A stretch of 64,000 nucleotides of DNA from Blastomonas sp. SL216 (GCA_026625625.1 CP113055.1:2730501-2794500); one strand, 5' to 3'; positions 19,801 through 27,594 are shown, numbered from the stretch's first letter. Notes: a model not told the origin generated them from the sequence alone. Translations and numbers: made by a program.

Positions 19801-22345
19801 GCGCATCGATGCTCTCCGGATTGCGCAGCGTCGAGGTGTCGCCGATATCGCCGCCCTCGACGATCGCGCGGACCATGCGGCGCATGTACTTGCCCGAACG
19901 CGTTTCGGGAAACTCTGCGACCTCCAGAAAATCCTGCGGCACCGCGACCGCGCCCTTTTCGGTGCGGACAAGGTCGGTCAGACGGCGGCGGTCGTCCTGG
20001 GTGAGCCTGCGTCCGGCAATCGTCGTGACAAAGGCAATCGGCGTCGCCCCCTTTTCGCGGTGCGGCGCGCCGACGACCAGCACATTGCCCACCGGCGATC
20101 CGGGATCGAGCGTCTTGTCGCGCAGGATCGCGCCTTCGATCTCTTCGGTGCCGATGCGATGGCCCGAGACGTTGATGACATCGTCCGAGCGGCCATGCAG
20201 CGAGAACGAGCCATCCTCGTGCCGGATCGCGAAATCGCCCTGGGTATAGGCCCAGGTGCCCTTCCAGCGCCCCCAATAGGTTGACGCGTAACGGGCGGCA
20301 TCCCCGCGCCAGAGCGGGTTGACGCGGATGCCGCCCGACACGGGTTCCAGCGTGAATTCGTCGGTATCACCCCAGATGGTGCGGGTGAGATAGGGATAGG
20401 GAAGCGCGATGACGATCTCGCCCTTCTCGCCGTTCTTCGCGCGCCGCCACGGCACGCCGCCGGGCTCGTCGCGCTCCAGCCCGAATTCCAGATCGGGCGC
20501 ATCAGGGTCTTCCACCCAGACATCGCCGACAATCCAGGGCAGCGGATAGGTGTGCGCATCGGGGCGAAGCGGAAAGTCGGTATTGCCGTAGAAATGCGTC
20601 CAGGCGATGCCGCCATGCTCGGTCGCCCAATAGCTGTTGATATACCAGGGCGTGACATGCTCCATCGCGAACGCCTGGACCGAGGGCGAGGTCGGCTCCG
20701 CGCAGAACGTCGCGACCTTGAGCGACGACATGTCGTAATTCTGGATGTCCTTGAGGTTCTCCGGATCCTGCATCACGCTTTTCAGGAAGGTGACGCCGGC
20801 CTTGAAGATCTGCACCTTGTGCCGCTCGATGATCGAGGCGAAGCGGCCTGCATGCGGGAAGACGGGCGAGCCTTCGGTGATGATCGTCGTCACCCGGCAC
20901 AGCAAGGACCCTGCGATCAGATAGCTCTGCCCGGTGATCCAGCCCGGATCGGCGACGACGAACATGACATCGCCGGGCGCGGCATCGAAGGCCACCGGCA
21001 TGGTCGCGGCGACACCGGCGCAATAGCCGCCATGCACATGCACGACGCCCTTGGGCTTTCCGGTCGAACCCGAAGTATAGATGATGAAATTGGGATATTC
21101 GGAATCGACTGGCAGCGGCTTCGACACGGCCCAGATCGCAGCCACGAAATCCGCATCGGGCAGCGCGAGCAGCGCGGCCTCGTCGGCGACATCCAGCCCG
21201 GACGCGCGCGCGGCATCCAGGATCGCGGCGCTCGCCTGGCCGGTAAGGTCATGGCTCCAATGGTCGCGGCCTGCATTCCATACCAGGTCGGGCTGCGCGG
21301 TGTGGCGCACCACGACCACCGCCTCGACACGCGGCGGAGAATCGACCAGCGCAGAGGCAATCGCCATGCGCAGGTTCGCGGCCTGGGCGGCGTTGAGGGC
21401 CGAGCCCTGCGCCAGATCGTCGAGCGCGCGACCGACACCGCGCATCACGTCCGATCGCTCGACCGTCACCTCGCCATCGAGCAATTCGGTGACCGCCCCG
21501 GTGATCGCATCGCGCACCCTGGCGTCCGCTGCGTTGGCGGGATCATCGAGCGCGCCTGCCAGCCGCTCCATCGCCGTGCCGACGCCGATGAAATTGTCGA
21601 GCGCAGGATCGGTATAGCTCGTCTTGAACGGCACCATCTGCGCGTTGCGATAGCTGCCATCGGCGGTGATCACGATCCGCGCACCGGCATCGGCAATGCG
21701 GTCGGACAGGGTCTTGTCGCTGAACCCGCCGAATACCGGCGTATAGATGATGCCGGCGCGCTTGGCGCCTTCGGTCCAGTAGATCTGCGCCGGGATCGAC
21801 GGCATGTTGAGCGCGATGCGATCGCCGGCCTTGAGCCCCAGCGCTGTCAGTGCCAGCGAGCATTTCGCCGCTTCCAGCATCAGCGCCTTGCGGCTGACCG
21901 GATAGCAATCGACCGGGCCGCCGCGGCCGTTGTCGCTGGACATGTTCCAGCGGTCGCCCTCGAAGATCAGCGCGGTCTCGGCGCCATGGCCTGCGACCAC
22001 ATGCCGGTCGACCTCGTTGAAGCCGCTATTGGTATAGGCACCCTCGAACCAGCGCCAGTTGGGCGGATCATCGGCATTGAGCCCGCGTGCCCAGGGCATA
22101 TAGTCCTGCGCCAGATCAAGGCTGCGCGGTGCGCCGGTGGCGGCATCCCAGCCGGTCCAGCCGCCGGCATCTCGATCGTAAAAGCCCCAGGCCTGATGCT
22201 CGGGCAGATACCAGCAGATGGCGCTGCGCGCCTGATCGCCATGAAAGGCGCCGGGATCGGCGATGCAGGCATTGCGCATGGCGGTCCAGCTGGCCGAATC
22301 GGTCAGCGGGTTGGCGCGCGGCGGAACAGCGGGGGACGCCACCAT
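16853..22345 (-). CDS. pcs: Propionyl-CoA synthase, trifunctional fusion
   Basis: An 1830-residue fusion that converts 3-hydroxypropionate to propionyl-CoA using ATP, CoA and NADPH while keeping acrylyl-CoA inside. Domain order fits known Pcs (Chloroflexus, Erythrobacter). The acyl-CoA synthetase half (about 1-860) has YTSGSTGKPKG at 423-433 and the catalytic-lysine segment TRSGKYMRR with Lys819. The enoyl-CoA hydratase (about 870-1180) has FVAGADIRQM and VALGGGMEFALACHYR near 982-997. The enoyl reductase (about 1190-1830) is an MDR/Ccr-like domain with GSATGTGLDA near 1420. The ATG at 22345 has only a weak ribosome site; no better in-frame start is seen. It is first in the operon with mcr and has no adjacent regulator. 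Confidence 0.95.
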   Translation of the reverse strand: MVASPAVPPRANPLTDSASWTAMRNACIADPGAFHGDQARSAICWYLPEHQAWGFYDRDAGGWTGWDAATGAPRSLDLAQDYMPWARGLNADDPPNWRWFEGAYTNSGFNEVDRHVVAGHGAETALIFEGDRWNMSSDNGRGGPVDCYPVSRKALMLEAAKCSLALTALGLKAGDRIALNMPSIPAQIYWTEGAKRAGIIYTPVFGGFSDKTLSDRIADAGARIVITADGSYRNAQMVPFKTSYTDPALDNFIGVGTAMERLAGALDDPANAADARVRDAITGAVTELLDGEVTVERSDVMRGVGRALDDLAQGSALNAAQAANLRMAIASALVDSPPRVEAVVVVRHTAQPDLVWNAGRDHWSHDLTGQASAAILDAARASGLDVADEAALLALPDADFVAAIWAVSKPLPVDSEYPNFIIYTSGSTGKPKGVVHVHGGYCAGVAATMPVAFDAAPGDVMFVVADPGWITGQSYLIAGSLLCRVTTIITEGSPVFPHAGRFASIIERHKVQIFKAGVTFLKSVMQDPENLKDIQNYDMSSLKVATFCAEPTSPSVQAFAMEHVTPWYINSYWATEHGGIAWTHFYGNTDFPLRPDAHTYPLPWIVGDVWVEDPDAPDLEFGLERDEPGGVPWRRAKNGEKGEIVIALPYPYLTRTIWGDTDEFTLEPVSGGIRVNPLWRGDAARYASTYWGRWKGTWAYTQGDFAIRHEDGSFSLHGRSDDVINVSGHRIGTEEIEGAILRDKTLDPGSPVGNVLVVGAPHREKGATPIAFVTTIAGRRLTQDDRRRLTDLVRTEKGAVAVPQDFLEVAEFPETRSGKYMRRMVRAIVEGGDIGDTSTLRNPESIDALKLAVAAWQRKQQLAEDQALFERYRYFLIQYNDLGDGKRVATVTVTNPPVNALNERAIDELVIVVEHLARKDDVIAVVFTGQGTASFVAGADIRQMLEEVNSVEEAGVLPNNAQLAFAKIETMGKPCIAAIQGVALGGGMEFALACHYRIAEPMARFGQPEINLRLLPGYGGTQRLPRLLAERRAAEGLRDALDLILGGRAISAAEALDLGAIEQVADGSDDVLSMAHAMVREFARHGPESPLGKAFADRKAMTKRWANAAHIDLDSVLEDAFLQRILKQLDWAGRGPAGRRALDAVRTGWTQGMAAGLKREGEHFAEAIIDPEGGKTGIRQFMDKQSPPLPVRRNGVWIDDEHEGNKAAMIASGQLLPVGAPFYPGVTAIPPRQLAFGISRDPDTGAPRFGPPASHEREHIVPVVAPEPNEALVYMLTSEVNFNDIWALTGIPVSPFDGHDEDVQITGSGGLALVASLGSEVKAEGRLRVGDMVVVYSGTSDLLSPQAGNDPMFAGFAIQGYETKTGSHAQFLNVQGPQLHRVPPDLTLEQAGSYVLNLGTITRCLFTTLQIVPGKTIFVEGSATGTGLDALKSSIKSGLKATGLVSSSDRAAFVKDQGAVGALNRKDPRFIAAFTPVPDDPDAARAWEREGEGLLEEYRRMNGGRLADFVVSHAGESAFPRSFQLLEEHGTLAFYGASSGYHFSFMGKTGSAAPSDMLARAQLRGGESVLLYYGPGSRDLADPLGLEMIEAARLYKARTVIVTTTDGQREFLQSLGLEESVEGIISLEGLKRRDSEFEWPETLPRLPDARADIERFKEGVRRYQQHTLKPFGTAVGKILGSPGNPRGVPDLVIERAGQDSLGVSTSLVKPFGGRVVYAEEMAGRRYTFYAPQVWTRQRRIIMPTANIYGTHLCNAHEVTVMNNMIAGGLLSVTEPLVVDWDGLPEAHQAMWDNRHTGATYVVNHALPALGLRSRDELLEYWASAAARIQD

Positions 22346-22470
22346 CTCGGGGGCAGTCAGAGGACGGGCCCGAGAATTCGGGCGTGAAGGGGGACCGACA
22401 TGAGTTCGCAGCTCTCCTGCCGCTCCGGCCGATTACGATTCCCAAATCGCAAAGGCCGGTTACAGCGAAC

Positions 22471-22510
22471 GAAACAAATGTCTCCCGCCCCGCAGATAAC
22501 ACATTGTTTC
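22471..22510. promoter_or_regulatory. Inverted repeat upstream of pcs
   Basis: GAAACAAATGT (22471-22481) and ACATTGTTTC (22501-22510) are inverted copies of one motif 19 bases apart, each flanked outside by CGAAC or AACGAACG. They lie 126-165 bases before the pcs start and 34 bases upstream of the start-distal end of the beta-lactamase gene. A dimeric regulator site for the pcs-mcr promoter is possible but unproven. Confidence 0.3.
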
Positions 22511-22543
22511 AACGAACGGTAGGGTTGTTCGCGCCCCGCCCGC

Positions 22544-23626
22544 TCAGCGCTGGTGCCAGCGCCCCACCGCGCGCGACACCGCCTGCATCAGCTGCATCCG
22601 CGCCGGGATGCCGGCCGTGGTCTCGGCCAGCATGACCGCTACGGCATAGCGGGTTCCATCGGGCGCGGTCATGATGCCGACATCGTTGTAGCCGGTCGAA
22701 ACCGGGGGCAGATCCTGGCCGGTTCCGGTCTTGTGGAGGAACTGCCAGCCCATAGGAACACCCGCTTTCAGCCGGTTGGGGCCGCTGCGCGTGCGCCCAA
22801 GCGTGTCGAGCATCAGCCGGGTGGAGGCCTGGCTGAGCAGTTCGCCGCGCGCCAGCCGCGCCAGCGCATCGACAATCCCCTCAGGACTCGCCCCGTCGAT
22901 CGGGTCGGCGACATAGGCCGAGAGCAGGTTGCGGCGCCTGTCGAGCGGCACCCGGTCGCGCGCCGCCTGAAAGGCGCGCCCGGCCGAGAGTTCCTGCCGC
23001 CACTCGACCCCTGCAATGCTGCTCTGGAGCAGGCGCTCGCCCGGGCCGAAGCGGATTTGCGACAGGCCCTTGCGCCGCAGGAAATCGGTCACGGCCGCAG
23101 GACCTCCAGCGGTCCGCAGCAACGCGTCATTGGCGCTGTTGTCGCTGGCGGTCAGCGCCTCGTTGATCAGCGAGCGCACGGTTTCACGCACGACGCCCTC
23201 GCGCGACACCCGCGCGGCAAGCGGCTGGTGGAACAGGGTCAGGTCATTGGCGGTGATCGTCACCTCCTGGTCGAGCGAGACCTCGCCGCGATCGACCTTT
23301 TCCAGCACGGTCATGGTCACCCACAGCTTGGAAACGCTCTGTTGCGGGAACAGCTCTCCGCCGCGCTGGCCGACCACCCAATCGCCATCAATGCGGCGCA
23401 CCGCAATGCCGGTCTTGCCGGGAAAGCTGCGCCACAGCGCCTGCAGTTCGTCGCGCAGCCCTTGAGGAACCTCATTGGCGGCGCGCGGCGCCAGCGGCGG
23501 CGGCACCGGCTGGACGCGCGCGGGCGGCGGCGGCGCAGGACGCGGCTGCGCGACCTGTTTCGGCGTCGACACACAGGCCGAGAGCGCGGCAGTGGCAAGG
23601 ATCAGGACCAGCGGGCGGGCGACCAT
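22544..23626 (-). CDS. Class A beta-lactamase-type serine hydrolase, lipoprotein
   Basis: A 360-residue protein with a lipoprotein signal (MVARPLVLILATAALSAC, lipobox LSAC), then a Pro-rich linker (about 25-50), then a class A beta-lactamase fold. Ser97-Val-Ser-Lys100 is the nucleophile motif, Ser161-Asp-Asn the second, and Lys299-Thr-Gly the third. Exactly 36 residues after Ser161, as from Ambler 130 to 166, lies Glu197 in GERLLQ, so the deacylating Glu is kept while the usual Asn170 is Gln. The SxxK-SDN distance is a few residues longer than in classic enzymes. Hydrolysis of beta-lactams is likely but its spectrum cannot be read. Confidence 0.88.
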   Translation of the reverse strand: MVARPLVLILATAALSACVSTPKQVAQPRPAPPPPARVQPVPPPLAPRAANEVPQGLRDELQALWRSFPGKTGIAVRRIDGDWVVGQRGGELFPQQSVSKLWVTMTVLEKVDRGEVSLDQEVTITANDLTLFHQPLAARVSREGVVRETVRSLINEALTASDNSANDALLRTAGGPAAVTDFLRRKGLSQIRFGPGERLLQSSIAGVEWRQELSAGRAFQAARDRVPLDRRRNLLSAYVADPIDGASPEGIVDALARLARGELLSQASTRLMLDTLGRTRSGPNRLKAGVPMGWQFLHKTGTGQDLPPVSTGYNDVGIMTAPDGTRYAVAVMLAETTAGIPARMQLMQAVSRAVGRWHQR

Positions 23627-23783
23627 GTCGGGCTTTCTAGCGGCTTGAAGGTTGGCGACCATGCGGCACGGCAAGTGTATCCGCGCTGAAGCGGTCTTGC
23701 CACGGGTTCCGGGCCGGTGGCCGCTTTTGCGGCGAACAAGGCGCTGGGCGCGATGAGCAGTGCATTCCTGGTGGTGCGACAGT

Positions 23784-23901
23784 CTCCCCTCCCCTTGGGG
23801 AGGGGTGCCCGCAGGGTGGGGTGGGGAGGCGCCGATGGCCGCATTCTGGCCCCCACCCCGGTTCAGCAAGCTGAACCTGCCCCTCCCGCAAGCGGGAGGG
23901 G
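23784..23901. repeat. Cluster of REP-like palindromes
   Basis: The 281-base gap between the beta-lactamase gene and nadB holds no gene. It contains CCCCTCCCC-TT-GGGGAGGGG (about 23786-23805), GTTCAG-CAAG-CTGAAC (about 23861-23876) and CCCCTCCCG-CAAG-CGGGAGGGG (about 23880-23901). The last is a good hairpin with an A-run on the plus side, so it may terminate nadB transcripts. Similar GC-rich pairs recur at 31.2, 49.1 and 60.6 kb. Confidence 0.7.
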
Positions 23902-23907
23902 AAAAGG

Positions 23908-25500
23908 CTAGGGCACCAGCACCGTGTCTTCGGCGACCGGCAGTAGATCGGGATAGTCGCTGTTATAATGCAGCCCCCGGCTTTCCTTGCGCTCGAGTGC
24001 TGAGCGGACGATCAGATCGGCAACCTCGATCAGGTTGCGCAGCTCGACCAGATCGGGGGTGACGCGGAAATTGCCGTAATATTCCTCGACCTCGCTGCGG
24101 AGCAGTTCGATGCGGTGGCGCGCGCGCTCCAGCCTTTTGGTGGTGCGCACGATGCCGACATAGTCCCACATGAACCGGCGGATCTCGCGCCAGTTGTGCT
24201 GCACGATCACCTCTTCATCCGAATCGGTAACCCGGCTTTCATCCCAGGGCAGGATGGCGGGCGGCGGCCCCAGCTCGTCCCAATGTTCGATAATGTCACG
24301 CGCGGCGGCATCGCCGAAGACGAAACATTCGAGCAGGCTGTTCGACGCCAGCCGGTTCGCCCCGTGCAGGCCCGACTGGCTGACCTCGCCCGCTGCATAG
24401 AGCCCGGGAAGATCGGTGCGGCCGTTCAGGTCGATCAGCACCCCGCCGCAGGTATAATGCTGCGCGGGGACGACCGGAATCGGATCGCGCGTGATGTCGA
24501 TCCCGAGCCCCAGCAGCTTTTCATGGATCGTCGGGAAATGGCCCTTCACGAACTCGGGCGGCTGATGGCTGATGTCGAGATGGACATAGTCCAGGCCCAG
24601 TCGCTTGATCTCGTGGTCGATCGCGCGGGCGACGACATCGCGCGGCGCCAGTTCCATCCGCTCGTCGAAATCGCCCATGAAGCGATAGCCGGTCTCAGGG
24701 ATCAGCAGATGCCCGCCCTCGCCGCGCACCGCCTCGGTGATCAGGAAATTCTTGACGTTGAGGTTGAACAGGCAGGTCGGATGGAACTGCATGAATTCCA
24801 TGTTCGAGACCCGCGCGCCTGCGCGCCACGCCATCGCGATGCCGTCGCCGGTCGCCCCGCGGGGCGCGGTGGAGAACAGGTAGGTGCGCCCCGCACCGCC
24901 GCTGGCGAGCAGCGTTGCGCGCGCCGTCAGCGCCTCGACATGACCGGTGGCACGATTGAGCGCATAAGCCCCCCAGATGCGCCTGTCGCCCGAGGGCTGG
25001 GCGCGGTGCCGGTCGGCAATCAGGTCGATCGCGACCATATCGGGCAGCAGCGTGATATTGGGATTGGCCAGCGCCGCGCGTTCCAGCGCCTGCTGCACCG
25101 CCCAGCCGGTGGCATCGTCGACATGCACGATGCGCCGGTGGCTGTGCCCGCCTTCGCGCGTCAGGTGCAGGTCGTCGGCATGGTCGCCGCTGCCGCCGTT
25201 GCGGTTGAACGGCACGCCCAGGTCCACCAGATGCTGGATCGCCGCGGGCGCGTTTTCGACGACGAACTCGACCGTCTCGCGCCGGTTGAGCCCGGCACCC
25301 GCGACCATCGTGTCCTCGATATGGCTGTCGAAGGTATCGCCGTCTTCGAGCACCGCCGCGATGCCGCCCTGCGCCCAGGCGGTCGACCCGCCCGAGATAT
25401 CGCCCTTGGCGAGCACCAGCACCCGGCAATGCCGCGCGAGGCTGAGCGCTGCGGTCAACCCTGCCGCGCCCGATCCGATGATCAGGACATCATGTTGCAT
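23908..25500 (-). CDS. nadB: L-aspartate oxidase NadB
   Basis: NadB oxidises L-aspartate to iminoaspartate with FAD, the first step of de novo NAD synthesis. The 530 residues show the FAD dinucleotide motif DVLIIGSGAAGLTAAL at the N-terminus, STAWAQGGIAAV (about 43-54), the succinate dehydrogenase/fumarate reductase flavoprotein fold with the YTCGGVLIDLNGRT segment, and GLHGANRLASNSLLE. Length and motifs suit NadB rather than SdhA. Neither nadA nor nadC is adjacent. Its ATG overlaps the stop of the upstream lipoprotein gene by one base, placing it last in a three-gene operon. Confidence 0.93.
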   Translation of the reverse strand: MQHDVLIIGSGAAGLTAALSLARHCRVLVLAKGDISGGSTAWAQGGIAAVLEDGDTFDSHIEDTMVAGAGLNRRETVEFVVENAPAAIQHLVDLGVPFNRNGGSGDHADDLHLTREGGHSHRRIVHVDDATGWAVQQALERAALANPNITLLPDMVAIDLIADRHRAQPSGDRRIWGAYALNRATGHVEALTARATLLASGGAGRTYLFSTAPRGATGDGIAMAWRAGARVSNMEFMQFHPTCLFNLNVKNFLITEAVRGEGGHLLIPETGYRFMGDFDERMELAPRDVVARAIDHEIKRLGLDYVHLDISHQPPEFVKGHFPTIHEKLLGLGIDITRDPIPVVPAQHYTCGGVLIDLNGRTDLPGLYAAGEVSQSGLHGANRLASNSLLECFVFGDAAARDIIEHWDELGPPPAILPWDESRVTDSDEEVIVQHNWREIRRFMWDYVGIVRTTKRLERARHRIELLRSEVEEYYGNFRVTPDLVELRNLIEVADLIVRSALERKESRGLHYNSDYPDLLPVAEDTVLVP

Positions 25501-26057
25501 CAGCGGTAGCCACAGGTGAGCAAGGAGCGTTGAGGGGCATCGGGACTTTCCTGAAGACTGACAATCCGTTCGTAACCATCGGGCTCTCCCAGTGACACAT
25601 CCTTGTCAATCTCGACGGGAAAGCCGTTCTTGCGCAGCGTCGAGAACACGGCAGCCACAGGAGCGGCAAACTCGAAGCTGAACTCGCCTGGGTCGCCGCC
25701 TTCCGGGTACGTCTGGTGAATGGCGTACAAAGGCAGACCTAGCATCGTCCCTGACGTGCGGACGGCGAACGATGTCCAGCCATCATGCCGGGTCATCTCA
25801 ACCTTATCAAATACCTGCATGAGCGGAGCCGGTGCGGCAATCTGGCCAACACGCAGGTGGCGGTCAGGATCGACCACGGCATTCGGATCGATCTTAACCA
25901 TGGCCAGCAGAAAGCGGGCTGTTTCGGGGGACAAATTGCACAGTGCGGGGTCTTCGAAGGATAGCAATGCGTCCAGTGCGACCGGACCGCTCGACGGGCG
26001 GGATATGCAGCCGGAAACGAGGGCAGCGATTGCAACTGTTGCAAAAACGGCTCTCAC
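25500..26057 (-). CDS. Putative lipoprotein of unknown function
   Basis: A 185-residue protein with a lipoprotein signal peptide (MRAVFATVAIAALVSGC, lipobox VSGC). The mature part has no domain I recognise; it is mixed alpha/beta in appearance with a C-terminal Cys in LLTCGYR. It is coupled to both neighbours: ATGA overlap with the ABC ATPase gene upstream and TGATG overlap with nadB downstream. GC content is somewhat lower than in nadB. Confidence 0.75.
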   Translation of the reverse strand: MRAVFATVAIAALVSGCISRPSSGPVALDALLSFEDPALCNLSPETARFLLAMVKIDPNAVVDPDRHLRVGQIAAPAPLMQVFDKVEMTRHDGWTSFAVRTSGTMLGLPLYAIHQTYPEGGDPGEFSFEFAAPVAAVFSTLRKNGFPVEIDKDVSLGEPDGYERIVSLQESPDAPQRSLLTCGYR

Positions 26058-26989
26058 GCCACCGCCTTGGTGAGGTTCAGGAAAACATCCTCCAGATCGG
26101 GCTCGCGGGTCGAGACATCGACGATGTCATAGCCCGCCGCGCGCACGCGGGTCATCACCTGGCCGGCGTTCAGCTTGTCCTTGCTGTAACCGATCTCGAC
26201 GATGCGATCGGTGAGCTTGCTGACCTTGTCGAAATCCGGGTCGGCAGGCAGCGTGGCGATATCCTGGTCGAGCGTCAGCACGATCAGCTTTTCGCGCGCC
26301 ATGCCGACCATCTCGGCGGTGGGCTTGTTGGCGATGAGCTTGCCGTGGTTGATGATCGCGATGCGGTCGCACAGCTCTTCGGCTTCCTCGAGATAATGCG
26401 TGGTCAGCACGATGGTGACGCCTGCGCGGTTCAGTTCGCGCACATAATCCCACAATTGCTGGCGCAGATCGATATCGACGCCTGCGGTCGGCTCGTCGAG
26501 CACCAGGATCGGCGGCGAGTGCACCATGGCTTTTGCGACGAGCAGCCGCCGCTTCATGCCGCCCGACAGCGTCCGCGCATAGGCATCGGCCTTGTCCTCC
26601 AGCCGCACCGCGCGCAGCAGCTCTGCGGTGCGCCGATGCGCCTTGGGCACGCCGAACAGCCCTGCCTGCAATTCCAGCGCCTCGGCCGGGGTAAAGAACG
26701 GATCGAACACGATCTCCTGCGGCACGATGCCGATCGAGGCCTTGGCGTTGCGCGGATCGGCGTCGATGTCGAAGCCCCAGATACGCGCCGAGCCCGAGGT
26801 CTTGCGCACCATGCCCGACAATATGTTGATCAGCGTCGACTTGCCCGCACCATTGGGGCCGAGCAGCCCGAATATCTGTCCGCGCGGAACGTCGAAGCTC
26901 ACGCCGTCCAGCGCCAGCTTGTCGGGGGCCTTGCCTGCACCAGCGTAAACCTTGCGCAGCGTGTCGATCGATATGGCAGCCTCAGTCAC
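26054..26989 (-). CDS. ABC transporter ATP-binding protein
   Basis: A 311-residue ATPase starting at a GTG (TEAAISIDTLRKVY follows); a TTG 12 codons upstream is an alternative. Walker A LLGPNGAGKSTLIN, signature LSGGMKRRLL, Walker B ILVLDEPTAGVD and the H-loop TTHYLEEAEELCD are complete. The C-terminal extension of about 90 residues is that of the YadG/NodI/DrrA type, used in ABC-2 export. The expected membrane permease is not next to it: the coupled genes are a lipoprotein and nadB. What it exports is therefore unknown. Confidence 0.92.
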   Translation of the reverse strand: MTEAAISIDTLRKVYAGAGKAPDKLALDGVSFDVPRGQIFGLLGPNGAGKSTLINILSGMVRKTSGSARIWGFDIDADPRNAKASIGIVPQEIVFDPFFTPAEALELQAGLFGVPKAHRRTAELLRAVRLEDKADAYARTLSGGMKRRLLVAKAMVHSPPILVLDEPTAGVDIDLRQQLWDYVRELNRAGVTIVLTTHYLEEAEELCDRIAIINHGKLIANKPTAEMVGMAREKLIVLTLDQDIATLPADPDFDKVSKLTDRIVEIGYSKDKLNAGQVMTRVRAAGYDIVDVSTREPDLEDVFLNLTKAVA

Positions 26990-27059
26990 GCGATGCGGAT
27001 TAGCCCGATGGCTGGCCAAGCGCAAAGGGAAAGGTGGCGCGCCCGTGCTGTGTGCAGGT

Positions 27060-27075
27060 GCAGCACGAATGCTGC
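27060..27075. promoter_or_regulatory. Inverted repeat, possible second activator site
   Basis: GCAGCA-CGAA-TGCTGC is a perfect inverted repeat centred about 42 bases, four helical turns, upstream of the stronger NtrC-like site. It resembles that site only loosely. Confidence 0.3.
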
Positions 27076-27101
27076 CTAAATTTTACGCAACCGTTCGCAT
27101 C

Positions 27102-27118
27102 TGCACAAAAAATGTGCG
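27102..27118 (+). promoter_or_regulatory. NtrC-like enhancer site for glnK-amtB
   Basis: TGCACA-AAAAA-TGTGCG follows the 17-base layout of the NtrC consensus (TGCACC-N5-GGTGCA), with GCACA and TGTGC as perfect inverted arms. It lies about 70 bases upstream of the sigma-54 promoter, the normal place for an NtrC enhancer. Confidence 0.65.
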
Positions 27119-27171
27119 CCTGACCGCAGGGCGGATTAGCAATTCGTTAGGATTCACGGCTTCTGCGCATT

Positions 27172-27186
27172 TGGCACGTGCTTTGC
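27172..27186 (+). promoter_or_regulatory. Sigma-54 promoter of glnK-amtB
   Basis: TGGCAC-GTGCT-TTGC is a full match to the -24/-12 consensus of RpoN promoters (TGGCAC-N5-TTGC). It is 58 bases before the glnK start codon, so transcription should begin near 27198. Expression is expected when nitrogen is short. Confidence 0.88.
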
Positions 27187-27243
27187 GTAGCTTTCCTGCG
27201 GTGACGGGGCCAACCCCGCAAGAATATTACCAAAGGGGGCGTA

Positions 27244-27582
27244 ATGAAATTCATCATTGCCATCATCAAGCCCTTCAGGCTGGACGAAGTGCGCGAGGCG
27301 CTGACCAGCCTGGGCATCGCGGGCATGACTGTGACCGAAGTGAAGGGCTTTGGCCGCCAGAAAGGCCAGACCGAGATTTATCGCGGCGCGGAATATACCA
27401 CCAACATGGTCCCCAAGCTGAAGCTGGAGATCGCGGTGAGCGACGACATCGCCCCGCAGGTGGTCGAAACCATCCAGGCAGCCGCCAACACGGATTCCAT
27501 CGGTGACGGCAAGATCTTCGTTTTCGACCTGGCGGCCGCGACGCGCATCCGCACCGGCGAGACCGGCGACACGGCACTGTAA
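27244..27582 (+). CDS. glnK: PII signal protein GlnK/GlnB family
   Basis: A 112-residue PII protein, the full family length, forming trimers that bind ATP/ADP and 2-oxoglutarate. The T-loop is intact: GQTEIYRGAEYTT with Tyr46 and the uridylylation site Tyr51. The C-terminal signature RIRTGETGDTAL is present. Adjacency to amtB, 12 bases downstream, marks it as the GlnK type that plugs the ammonium channel when not uridylylated. GGGGGCG stands just before the ATG. The modifying enzyme is probably the GlnD at 992-3733. Confidence 0.96.
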   Translation: MKFIIAIIKPFRLDEVREALTSLGIAGMTVTEVKGFGRQKGQTEIYRGAEYTTNMVPKLKLEIAVSDDIAPQVVETIQAAANTDSIGDGKIFVFDLAAATRIRTGETGDTAL

Positions 27583-27594
27583 GGGGAAAGGGGA

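Noticed and set aside
17759-20284. An 841-codon open frame on the plus strand opposite pcs
   Set aside because: Same reason: Arg/Gly/Asp-rich shadow of pcs with no gene-like motif or ribosome site.
23908-25500. Succinate dehydrogenase flavoprotein instead of NadB
   Set aside because: Length, the N-terminal GGSTAWAQGG pattern and the lack of sdhBCD neighbours fit NadB better.
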